A model generated the notes under the pieces. That model was given only the letters and a program-made list of their open reading frames with translations. It made no database searches and was not told the DNA's origin. A program made the translations under genes and the position numbers. From contig NZ_JAUTDN010000001.1 of NCBI RefSeq assembly GCF_030646155.1, forward strand, positions 406,002 through 470,001: a DNA stretch of 64,000 nt, read 5' to 3'. Position 1 is the stretch's first letter; each line of letters opens with the position of its first letter. The DNA comes from Conexibacter sp. CPCC 205762 (lineage in GTDB: Bacteria; Actinomycetota; Thermoleophilia; Solirubrobacterales; Solirubrobacteraceae). This document shows, piece by piece, positions 57,436 through 64,000 of the stretch.

Positions 57436-57524
57436 GGGGGACCTCCTTGGCACGCGCACGCGGCCGTCCGTGACCGCTCGCCGGCGCGAACCCCTGTGGC
57501 ACGCCGGCGTTCTAACTACCAGCA

Positions 57525-57551
57525 GTTTCGGCAGCTCTCGAACAAACTTGA
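57525..57551 (-). promoter_or_regulatory. Sigma-28 (FliA)-type promoter of the chemoreceptor gene
   Basis: Read on the minus strand, TCAAGTTT, 11 bases, GCCGAAAC. The flagellar sigma factor consensus is TAAAGTTT-N11-GCCGATAA, so 13 of 16 positions and the exact spacing match. It lies about 90 bases before the TTG start and points at the chemoreceptor. It implies a flagellar regulon in this organism. Confidence 0.75.
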
Positions 57552-57612
57552 CCGCATCCGAACATTCGTCCGGTCGGCGCGCGGACGCGCCAGCAAGAGT
57601 CCGAAAAGCCCG

Positions 57613-59358
57613 CTATTGCTGAGGTGTGCCGCCGCGCTCGAAGCGCTCGCGGCGGACGGTCGCTCTCTTGCCCTTGACCGTGCTCGCACGCAGCGCCGCG
57701 ATCACGCCGTCGGCCGCCTCCAGCGGCACCTCGACGAGCGAGAAGCGATCCTGGATCTCGATCGCGCCGATCTCGCGGCCGGTCAGCTGCGACTCGCCGG
57801 TGATCGCGCCGACGAGGTCCTGCGGGCGCATCCCGACTCTGCGGCCGAGGCCGACGTAGATGCGCGTCGTCGGGCCGCTCGGGCCGCGGTTGCCGCCGCG
57901 CGGGCCGCCGGGACCGCCGCCGCCCGGGCGCGGACCGCGGCCGTCGCCGTCGCGCCGCGGCGGGCGCTCCTTGAACGGCTTCTGCTGCGGCTCCGGGATC
58001 TCCTCCTCGTCACCGCCGCCGCCGAGCGCCTCGTGCGCGAGCTTGACGGCCGCGAGCGCGACCTCCATCACGTCGAACTCGTCGGTCAGCGTCTCGACGA
58101 CGACGCGGAAGCGGTCGAGCCGGTCGTGCTCGCCGCCGGCGTCGTCGGTCAGCACCTCCGACAGGGCGGCGCGCGTCATCTCCAGCCTGCGCGCGTGCAG
58201 GTCGGCGACGGTCGGGATCTTCTGGATCTGGATCTTCGCTCTGGCGATCCGCTCGATCGACTTCAGGTAGCGGTGCTCGCGCGGCTCCGCGAGCGTGATC
58301 GCCGCACCCTCGCGCCCGGCGCGGCCGACGCGCCCGATGCGGTGGACGTACGACTCGGGGGAGGAGGGGACGTCGTAGTTGAAGACGTGCGTGAGCGTGT
58401 CGACGTCGAGGCCGCGGGCGGCGACGTCGGTCGCGACCAGCAGCTCGGCGGCGCCGGAGCGCAGGCGGTTCATGACGCGGTCGCGCTGCTCCTGCGTCAT
58501 CCCTCCGTGGAGCGCCTCGGCGCGGTAGCCGCGGCCGTTGAGCGACTCGGTGAGCGTGTCGACCTCGTCACGCGTGCGGCAGAAGACGATCGCCGCCGTC
58601 GGCGACTCGACGTCGAGCACGCGGCCGAGCGCGGCCGGCTTGTGCGCCCGCGCGACGACGTAGGCGGTCTGCCGCACCAGCGGCGACTCGCCGGCCGGCG
58701 TCTCGCGCGCGATCTCGATCCGCACCGGCTCGGTCAGGTGCCGGCGCGCGATGCGGTCGATCCGCGGCGGCATCGTCGCCGAGAAGAGGACCGTCTGGGC
58801 CTCGTCGGGCGTCTGCTCGAGGATCGCCTCGATCTCGTCCGCGAAGCCCATGTCGAGCATCTCGTCGGCCTCGTCGAGCACGACCATCTCGAGCGCCCCC
58901 AGCGGCAGCGTGCCGCGCGAGATGTGGTCCTGCACGCGGCCGGGCGTGCCGACGACGACGTCGACGCCGCGCCGCAGCGCACCGAGCTGGCGGCCGATCG
59001 GCTGGCCGCCATAGATCGGCAGCACGCGTGCGCCGAGCGCCTTGCCGTAGCGGTGCAGCGCCTCCGACACCTGCACCGCCAGCTCGCGCGTCGGCACGAG
59101 CACGAGCGCGGCCGGCTCGACGGTCTGGCGGCCGGGCGACAGGCGCTCGAGGATCGGCAGCGCGAACGCCGCCGTCTTGCCGGTGCCGGTCGCCGCCTGG
59201 CCGAGCAGGTCGCGCCCCTCGACCAGCGGCGGGATCGCCTCGCGCTGGATCGGCGTCGGCTCCTCGTAGCCGAGTCTCGTGAGCGCGTCCAGCAGCTCGG
59301 CGCGAAGCTCGAGATCGGCGAATGAGGTGGGTGCGTCAGGGGCGGCGGGTGAAGTCAT
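57613..59358 (-). CDS. DEAD-box RNA helicase, DeaD/CsdA-like
   Basis: A 581-residue RNA helicase. Motifs in order are the Q motif (TSFADLELRAELLDALTRLG and PTPIQREAIP), I (ATGTGKTAAF), Ia (PTRELAVQ), Ib (TPGRVQD), II (VLDEADEML), III (FSATMP), and in the second half IV to VI (IVFCRTR, ATDVAARGLDV, YVHRIGRVGRAGREG). A low-complexity Arg/Gly/Pro region (about 450-490) and a DbpA-type RNA-binding domain (about 495-570) follow. The layout is that of DeaD, which unwinds structured RNA in ribosome assembly and cold response. ATG 59358 is used; the in-frame GTG three bases earlier abuts GGGAG. Confidence 0.94.
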   Translation of the reverse strand: MTSPAAPDAPTSFADLELRAELLDALTRLGYEEPTPIQREAIPPLVEGRDLLGQAATGTGKTAAFALPILERLSPGRQTVEPAALVLVPTRELAVQVSEALHRYGKALGARVLPIYGGQPIGRQLGALRRGVDVVVGTPGRVQDHISRGTLPLGALEMVVLDEADEMLDMGFADEIEAILEQTPDEAQTVLFSATMPPRIDRIARRHLTEPVRIEIARETPAGESPLVRQTAYVVARAHKPAALGRVLDVESPTAAIVFCRTRDEVDTLTESLNGRGYRAEALHGGMTQEQRDRVMNRLRSGAAELLVATDVAARGLDVDTLTHVFNYDVPSSPESYVHRIGRVGRAGREGAAITLAEPREHRYLKSIERIARAKIQIQKIPTVADLHARRLEMTRAALSEVLTDDAGGEHDRLDRFRVVVETLTDEFDVMEVALAAVKLAHEALGGGGDEEEIPEPQQKPFKERPPRRDGDGRGPRPGGGGPGGPRGGNRGPSGPTTRIYVGLGRRVGMRPQDLVGAITGESQLTGREIGAIEIQDRFSLVEVPLEAADGVIAALRASTVKGKRATVRRERFERGGTPQQ

Positions 59359-59415
59359 CACTCCCTATTGTCGCTGGGATCGCGCGTCGCTGCGGTGCGG
59401 CGGCGCGAGGGGGCT

Positions 59416-59694
59416 CTAGACGGCGGGTTCGGAGGCGAGCGCAGCGGCCACGATCTCGTCGAGCGGGACCCCTATCCCGGCGGCCACCTTGAGCTGCGTC
59501 AGCAGCGTCGGATTGACCTCGCCGCGCTCGATGTTGCCGAGGTAGACGCTGCTGAGTCCGGAGCGGGTGGCGACGGCGTCGCGCGTCAGCTCGTGCTGCT
59601 CGCGCAGGGTGCGGACCGCCTGCCCGAAGCGTTCGAGCATCGGGTCGCGATGGGGGCTGTCGAGGCGGCGCCGGTCGAGCGTTCGCGTGCCCAT
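59416..59694 (-). CDS. XRE-family helix-turn-helix regulator
   Basis: A 92-residue protein, mostly one Cro/C1-type HTH: FGQAVRTLREQHELTRDAVA, TRSGLSSVYLGNIERGEVNP and TLLTQLKVAAGIGVPLDEIV. ATG 59694 is chosen because the minus-strand hexamer TATACG ends eight bases before it. The longer frame upstream has no similarity. It stands between the DEAD-box gene and the DeoR operon, all on the minus strand, but with its own promoter. Target genes are unknown. Confidence 0.88.
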   Translation of the reverse strand: MGTRTLDRRRLDSPHRDPMLERFGQAVRTLREQHELTRDAVATRSGLSSVYLGNIERGEVNPTLLTQLKVAAGIGVPLDEIVAAALASEPAV

Positions 59695-59809
59695 GTACGC
59701 ACCGTATACCCCACCTGCAGGGATTGTCTGCAGGCTGACCGGAGTTATGGAGCTTGCGGGGTCTTTCCTCGTACCGCTTTCTGGCGCTTCGGCGTGTTCT
59801 GACAGGGTG

Positions 59810-60577
59810 TCAAGTCGATGGCCGGACGATCTCGACGCCGAGCTCGCGGAACGGCTCCAGCGCGGCGTCAGAGACGAACGCTCTCGCCTCCGTCGCGATG
59901 TGGGTGAGCGCGCTCGCCGGCGCGCTCTGGAACGGCGCAACGGTGTTGAGCTTGTCGGCGGAGGCGAGCGCGACGACGCGATCGGCCCGCTCGACCATCA
60001 GCCGCCGCACCTCTGCCTCCTCGTGGTACCGGCTGGAGATGCCGGTCGCGACGCTGACGCTCCAGACGCCGAGGAAGCAGACGTCGGCGGTGACGGTCTC
60101 GTAGGCGCGCAGCGTCTGCGCGCCGGTCGCGACCATCGCGCGGGCGTCGAGCGTCCCGCCGACGATCACGACCTCGATCCCGGGCCTGCTCGCGAGCGCG
60201 GCGGCGACGAGCGGGCTGTGCGTGACGACCGTGCCGCGCTGGTCGTGGGGGAGTGCCTCGACGAGCGCGAGCGCGGTCGTGCCGCCGTCGACGATCGCGA
60301 TCGCGTCGTCGGCGAACAGCGGCGCGGCGGCGCGCGCGACCGCCTGCTTGCCGGCGACCTGCTGCCGCTCGCGGCCGGCGTAGCTGCCGGCGACCGGCGA
60401 GCGCGCGACCGCGCCACCGTGGACCCGCTGCAGCTCGCCCAGCTCCGACAGCTCCGCCAGGTCGCGCCGGACCGTGTGCCCGGAGACGCCGATCCGCTCG
60501 GGCAGCTCGGAGGCGACGAGGCGGCCGTCGCGGCGGAGCAGGTCGAGGATGCGGCGGTGGCGCTCCTGCTTCAGCAT
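59810..60577 (-). CDS. DeoR/GlpR-family transcriptional regulator
   Basis: A 255-residue repressor with the DeoR layout. The N-terminal HTH (LKQERHRRILDLLRRDGRLV, ERIGVSGHTVRRDLAELSEL, QRVHGGAV) is followed by a ribose-5-phosphate isomerase-like sensor (about 75-250: IVDGGTTALALVEAL, VTHSPLVAAAL, VIVGGTLDARAMVATG). Members respond to sugar phosphates. ATG 60577 overlaps the end of the NUDIX gene by seven bases, so it is the third gene of DUF4406-NUDIX-DeoR. TGCGCA motifs in that operon are candidate binding sites. Confidence 0.9.
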   Translation of the reverse strand: MLKQERHRRILDLLRRDGRLVASELPERIGVSGHTVRRDLAELSELGELQRVHGGAVARSPVAGSYAGRERQQVAGKQAVARAAAPLFADDAIAIVDGGTTALALVEALPHDQRGTVVTHSPLVAAALASRPGIEVVIVGGTLDARAMVATGAQTLRAYETVTADVCFLGVWSVSVATGISSRYHEEAEVRRLMVERADRVVALASADKLNTVAPFQSAPASALTHIATEARAFVSDAALEPFRELGVEIVRPST

Positions 60578-61215
60578 CGCGGCGCCTCGGGAGCGGGTGA
60601 CGCAGCCTCGCGGGCGGGCGCCGAGGGCGCAGACGCGAGCGCGGCGGCCGCCCATTGCAGCAGGATGATCGTCTTGCCGTCGACGATCTGGCCGCGCTCG
60701 ACGGCGGCGAGCGCAGCGGCCAGCGACAGCTCGACGACCTCGATCTGCTCGCCCTCGTCGGCGACGCCGCCGCCCGCGGAGACGCGGTCGCCGGCGCGAT
60801 AGGGGGCGGCGAAGAAGGCGACCCGCTCGGTCACCGAGCCGGGGCTCATGAACAGCTCGAACAGCGGCGTGACGGCGCCGACGCGGACGCCGGTCTCCTC
60901 CTCGGCCTCGCGCCGGATCGCCTGCTCGGGCGCGTCGCCGTCGAGCAGGCCGGCCGGCGCCTCCAGCAGCATCCCGTCGGGGTGGCCGTTGACGAACGCC
61001 GGGTAGCGGAACTGGCGCACGAGCAGGACGGTCAGCGCGTCGGGCTCGTAGAGCAGGATCGTCGCGCCGTTGCCGCGGTCGTAGGTCTCGCGCGTCTGCC
61101 GCGTCCAGCGCCCGTCGGGGCCGCGCAGCTCCAGCTCGGTGCGGCGCAGCTGCGACCAGTCGTCGCACAGCAGCGTCGACTCAACGATGCGCACATACGC
61201 ACTGGTCGGCATCAT
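60571..61215 (-). CDS. NUDIX hydrolase, NudK/ADP-ribose pyrophosphatase-like
   Basis: A 214-residue NUDIX enzyme. The Nudix box runs from GLLDGDAPEQAIRREAEEET near residue 88 with the REAEEE core. The preceding NGHPDGMLLEAPAGLLD and the following SPGSVTERVAFF are typical of the NudK/AdpP (YffH-like) group, which cleaves GDP-mannose or ADP-ribose. The last 25 residues are Ala/Pro-rich and look non-essential. It overlaps DUF4406 upstream (ATGA) and DeoR downstream. Paired TGCGCA motifs surround its start codon. The true substrate is unknown. Confidence 0.88.
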   Translation of the reverse strand: MMPTSAYVRIVESTLLCDDWSQLRRTELELRGPDGRWTRQTRETYDRGNGATILLYEPDALTVLLVRQFRYPAFVNGHPDGMLLEAPAGLLDGDAPEQAIRREAEEETGVRVGAVTPLFELFMSPGSVTERVAFFAAPYRAGDRVSAGGGVADEGEQIEVVELSLAAALAAVERGQIVDGKTIILLQWAAAALASAPSAPAREAASPAPEAPRC

Positions 61216-61230
61216 CTGCGCACCTGCGCA
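61188..61230. repeat. Paired TGCGCA motifs around the NUDIX start
   Basis: Two 14-base elements of the form TGCGCA-nn-TGCGCA occur: TGCGCACATACGCA (61188-61201) and TGCGCACCTGCGCA (61217-61230). Each half is itself palindromic. They resemble the elements in the operon promoter region at 61682-61725 and may be regulator sites. Confidence 0.5.
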
Positions 61231-61664
61231 TCCGGCAGCTCAGCGACGTCGCGGACGACGGCGGCGCCGTGCCCGCGCGCGATCGCGACCATCTCGTCGG
61301 CGCCCGCCGACGGACCGCCGATCCGCAGGACCGCGTCGCAGCGGGCGACGAGCCGCCGCGCGAGCGGATGGAAGATCGCGTCGAATGCGGGGGAGCCGGG
61401 GGCGTCAGACGCGACGGACGCAGCGGACGCGGGTGCGCCAGACGCGGCGATGGCGCCGGACTTGGCGGACGCGGGGCCGGCGGCGGACGCGGCGGCGACG
61501 CGGATCAGCGGGAGCGCGAGCGCTTCGCCGGTCACGGGCAGGTGGCCGCGGCGGAAGACCTCCAGCGCCGCCTCGTGCATCGCCCGCTCGTTCGCGGCCA
61601 GCTTCGCGGGGTCGTCGCCGGTGCCGGAGCGATACGGCCCGGCGATCAGGACCATCTGGGTCAA
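61212..61664 (-). CDS. DUF4406 (nucleoside deoxyribosyltransferase-like) protein
   Basis: A 150-residue protein with the Rossmann-like start MVLIAGPYRSGTGDDPAKLA then ANERAMHEAALEVFRRGHLP, matching DUF4406, a family related in fold to nucleoside 2-deoxyribosyltransferases. The C-terminal part (HPLARRLVARCDAVLRIGG, then PSAGADEMVAIARG) completes the domain. Between them sits an Ala/Ser/Pro-rich insertion of about 35 residues, coded by short GCGGACGCGG-like repeats. Being first in an operon with a NUDIX enzyme suggests nucleotide or nucleotide-sugar metabolism. ATG 61664; the stop overlaps the NUDIX ATG. Confidence 0.75.
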   Translation of the reverse strand: MTQMVLIAGPYRSGTGDDPAKLAANERAMHEAALEVFRRGHLPVTGEALALPLIRVAAASAAGPASAKSGAIAASGAPASAASVASDAPGSPAFDAIFHPLARRLVARCDAVLRIGGPSAGADEMVAIARGHGAAVVRDVAELPDAQVRR

Positions 61665-61681
61665 CGCGGCTCCTTCTGTCG

Positions 61682-61725
61682 TGCGCAGATGTGCGCAGAC
61701 TAGCGCAAGTGCGCATAACTGCGCG
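61682..61725. repeat. Helically phased TGCGCA repeats upstream of the DUF4406 operon
   Basis: Near-identical hexamers start at 61682 (TGCGCA), 61692 (TGCGCA), 61702 (AGCGCA), 61710 (TGCGCA) and 61720 (TGCGCG). Most spacings are 10 bases, one is 8, so all face one side of the DNA helix. They lie just upstream of the first gene of the minus-strand operon, where its promoter must be. Confidence 0.6.
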
Positions 61726-61730
61726 TTTGG

Positions 61731-63737
61731 CTAGCCGAACGCGGTCCAGCGCTGGTCGCCGAAGCTGTCCAGGTCCGCAGAGAGGATGCCGGCGTCGGAG
61801 AAGGCCAGCACGCGTCTGCCCATCACGAGCGTGCGGGTGATGGTGCCGGCGCCGTAGCCGTAGAGGTCGCCGCCGCGGCCGCTGCCGTCGTCGCCGCCGG
61901 GGCTCCGGAGGATCCCCGCTTGGCGCAGGCCGGAGGCGCGCGTGATGCGGAAGCCGACCGCGCCCGCGACCGTGCCGTCAGCCCCGAGGCCCTGTGACGG
62001 CACGACCGCCAGCCGCGTCTTCGGCCAGTAGAGGAAGGCGTGGTGGTCCCACTCGACCGTCGAGGACCAGCCCGGCAGCGGCGCGGCCGCGAGCCGGCGC
62101 GGGTGCTTCAGGTCCGAGACGTCGAACAGCGACACCTGGCCGCCGACCCGCCGGCCCTGGTCGTTCGCGTCGGCGCCGACGCCGAGCAGCAGGTCCTCGC
62201 CGACCGGGTGCAGGTAGGCCGAGTAGCCGGGGATTCTCAGCTCGCCCAGCAGCTTCGGGCTGCGCGGGTCCGAGAGGTCGATCGTGTGCAGCGGATCGAC
62301 CTGTCTGAACGTCACCACGTAGCCGACGTCGCCGATGAAGCGGACGCCGTAGAGCCGCTCGCCGACGCCGAGGCCGGCGAGCCGCCCGAGCTGGACGAGC
62401 GCGCCGTCGCGCTGCGTCAACGTCGTCACCACGCTCTCGCTCGGCTTGCCGCTGCGCCAGTCGGCGGCGACGTTGCTCGCGACCCGCAGCACGCCGGCCT
62501 GCGCCGACAGCGACCACTGGCTCAGCAGCGAGCCGTCGACGCGACCGCTGGCGCGGTAGCCGGTCGCGCCCGCTCTGTCGGTCTCGAAGGCGTGCACGGC
62601 CGTCCACGACCCGCCGGAGGAGACGGAGCTGTTGGCGGGCGCGTCGGCCGGCAGCGAGCTGTCGTAGACGGCCGAGCTGGCGACGTAGAGCGTGTCGCCG
62701 GTCGCGTAGACGGTGCCGACGTTGGCCATCAGCGCGTCGGAGTCGATCGGCACGAGGCTGCGCGCCGGGTCGATCGTCAGCACGGTCATCAGGCCGAGCC
62801 CGGCGTAGGTCGCGGGGCGCGAGATCTGTCTGCAGTCGGCGACCGAGCGCGTCGCGACCCGGCCGGTGCGGCGGTTGCGAACCCGCAGCGACGGGACCCA
62901 ACCGGCGACCTCGCCGCGCTCGTCGAGGTTCGAGATCGCGTCCGGGTAGGAGGAGACGACCAGCCGCAGCAGCCCGTTCGCGCCGCGCGCCGCCTCCAGC
63001 GAGCCGTCGATCCGCAGGTTCCGGACGATCCGCGGGCGGCCCGGCAGGCTCACGTCCAGCTCGGTCAGCAGCGTCTGCGCGTCGCCGCCGTAGGGCGCTG
63101 GGACGAGCGCCGCGCGGGCGCGGCCGGAGGTCGTCGGTCCCGCGGCGGCTCCGCGGGTCGACGGCGCGGGTGCGGGCGCGGTCTGCGGCAGCGGCTGCGG
63201 CGTCGTCGGCTGGGGCGTGGGCGTCGGCGTCCCGATCGGCGTGGTCGCGGTGCGCGCGATCACGAGCACGCGATCTCTGCCGCTCTGCAGCAGCTGGTGG
63301 TCCCAGCCCTCCAGCCGCAGCGTCCCGAGCACGCGCGCGCTCGCCGAGCGGCCGTCGACGTCGACGAAGCGGCTGCCGGCGATCGCGAAGACGCGGCGGC
63401 CGTCGGTCTTGACCGTGTCCGGCTCGTCGACGCCGGCCTCCTGCACGTTCGTGGTCGAGAAGTCGGGCTCCTCGGCGCCCTCGGCGCTGCCGCCGCCGGC
63501 ATCGGGCGCGGCGGCCTGCGGTGCGACGGTCGGGATCGGCATCGACGGGTCGTAGACGACCGGTCTCGGCGCATGCGCCTGTGACCACGCGAGCAGCTCC
63601 TCGCACGAGCCGAAGCTGGTCAGCGTCGTCGCCGGGTCGGGCGCGGCGGCCGCCGGCCCGGCGCTCGCGAGCGCTGCACCGGTCAGTGCCAGCGCGAGCG
63701 CGGCTCCCGCGCGCGCGGTGCGTCCGTTCGTCGTCAC
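61731..63737 (-). CDS. Secreted protein with C-terminal beta-propeller domain
   Basis: A 668-residue exported protein starting at GTG 63737 (VTTNGRTARAGAALALALTG), which gives a signal peptide ending in the AAAA region. The mature part begins with SFGSCEELLAWSQAHAP and STTNVQEAGVDEPDTVKTDG, the hallmark of the Beta_propel (PF09826-type) family. A Pro/Thr-rich linker lies near 190-235. Repeated strand patterns such as GTVYATGDTLYVASSAVYDS, VRFIGDVGYVVTFRQVDPLH and TIDLSDPRSPKLLGELRIPG form the propeller blades. The family is secreted or lipoprotein-like in actinobacteria and archaea; its function is unknown. It follows the DUF4406 operon's upstream region on the same strand. Confidence 0.87.
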   Translation of the reverse strand: MTTNGRTARAGAALALALTGAALASAGPAAAAPDPATTLTSFGSCEELLAWSQAHAPRPVVYDPSMPIPTVAPQAAAPDAGGGSAEGAEEPDFSTTNVQEAGVDEPDTVKTDGRRVFAIAGSRFVDVDGRSASARVLGTLRLEGWDHQLLQSGRDRVLVIARTATTPIGTPTPTPQPTTPQPLPQTAPAPAPSTRGAAAGPTTSGRARAALVPAPYGGDAQTLLTELDVSLPGRPRIVRNLRIDGSLEAARGANGLLRLVVSSYPDAISNLDERGEVAGWVPSLRVRNRRTGRVATRSVADCRQISRPATYAGLGLMTVLTIDPARSLVPIDSDALMANVGTVYATGDTLYVASSAVYDSSLPADAPANSSVSSGGSWTAVHAFETDRAGATGYRASGRVDGSLLSQWSLSAQAGVLRVASNVAADWRSGKPSESVVTTLTQRDGALVQLGRLAGLGVGERLYGVRFIGDVGYVVTFRQVDPLHTIDLSDPRSPKLLGELRIPGYSAYLHPVGEDLLLGVGADANDQGRRVGGQVSLFDVSDLKHPRRLAAAPLPGWSSTVEWDHHAFLYWPKTRLAVVPSQGLGADGTVAGAVGFRITRASGLRQAGILRSPGGDDGSGRGGDLYGYGAGTITRTLVMGRRVLAFSDAGILSADLDSFGDQRWTAFG

Positions 63738-63916
63738 CGTCGTCCCCTCGTCCTCGTTCGTCGTCGGATCGGTCGTTCGCGACGCTACAACGAAGGCGTC
63801 GCCGCGTTGTTGCGCGGAGGGCGGCGCGAGGAGAATCGCCCAACCGCCCACAGAAGCACGGCGGGTTGACGTGGACACGGTTGACAGCAACGCACCGGCA
63901 GGAGGAGGATCGCCCG

Positions 63917-64000
63917 ATGCGCCTTCGCCTCGCGCCCGCCGCCGCGCCCGCCCGCGCCGCCGCGCTCGCGCCCGCCCGCGCCGCCCGCCTCGCACGCGCC
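63917..64000 (+). CDS. Start of an unidentified gene, cut by window end
   Basis: An ATG at 63917 is preceded by GGAGGAGGA at a good distance and opens a frame of 28 codons to the window end: RLRLAPAAAPARAAALAPAR and on. The bias to Ala/Pro/Arg makes it hard to tell from chance. A TTGACA at 63881 and a repeated GGTTGAC just upstream may belong to its promoter. The strong ribosome site is the main support. Confidence 0.4.
   Translation, partial: MRLRLAPAAAPARAAALAPARAARLARA

Noticed and set aside
57553..57572. CGAACATTCGTCCG as a further SOS box before the chemoreceptor
   Set aside because: At least three mismatches in the palindrome and the sigma-28 promoter explains the region better.

Overview
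This is a very GC-rich bacterial chromosome segment with dense, same-strand gene packing and many ATGA/GTGA start-stop overlaps. It carries an actinobacterial-type integration host factor directly before gmk, rpoZ and coaBC. It also has the actinobacterial block rimP-nusA-ylxR-infB-(ylxP)-rbfA-nrnA-truB-ribF-rpsO-pnp-pepR-dapB-dapA-rnj-ftsK-(rodZ)-cinA-recA-recX-rny-miaB, and an intein-bearing Rv2578c-type radical SAM gene. I infer a deep-branching, probably motile actinobacterium, most likely of the Thermoleophilia/Solirubrobacterales type (Conexibacter-like). That assignment rests on gene order and style, not on a database comparison. There is no rRNA, tRNA, CRISPR array, IS element or prophage that I can support, so this is core chromosome.

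Layout. Positions 1-4842 hold two related secreted proteins flanking a metallophosphoesterase, ribonuclease Z, a membrane-anchored PASTA protein and another secreted protein. Positions 4890-12120 are the pyrimidine operon pyrR-pyrB-pyrC-carA-carB behind a PyrR-binding leader; pyrD and pyrF are absent. Positions 12350-15392 are mihF-gmk, a two-domain DNA-binding protein with a palindromic operator, rpoZ and coaBC. Positions 15346-19880 are a MoxR/DUF58/transglutaminase operon. Positions 19911-21443 hold a TPR protein and a divergent YbjN/ATPase pair.

Positions 21501-31241 are the translation and transcription superoperon, starting with a leader that carries a textbook intrinsic terminator before rimP, and ending with a peroxiredoxin and a DsbA-like protein. 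Positions 31740-39415 are pnp, an M16 peptidase, dapB, two small genes, dapA and RNase J. A two-component system (39441-41520, minus strand) is followed by ftsK, rodZ, cinA, SOS-controlled recA, recX, RNase Y, miaB, a HAD phosphatase and a small hypothetical gene. Positions 52673-54261 hold a perfect LexA box abutting a radical SAM gene interrupted by a 152-residue mini-intein. The end of the window has an MscS channel, a chemoreceptor with a sigma-28-type promoter, a DEAD-box helicase, an XRE regulator, a DUF4406-NUDIX-DeoR operon studded with TGCGCA motifs, a secreted beta-propeller protein and the first codons of one more gene.

Two sequence habits recur. First, many start codons lie only 6-11 bases after a TAnnnT hexamer, which points to widespread leaderless mRNAs. 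Second, AGA is an unexpectedly common arginine codon for DNA this rich in GC. Most starts given here were moved from the longest open frame to the codon best supported by protein-family N-termini, overlaps, ribosome binding sites or these hexamers.
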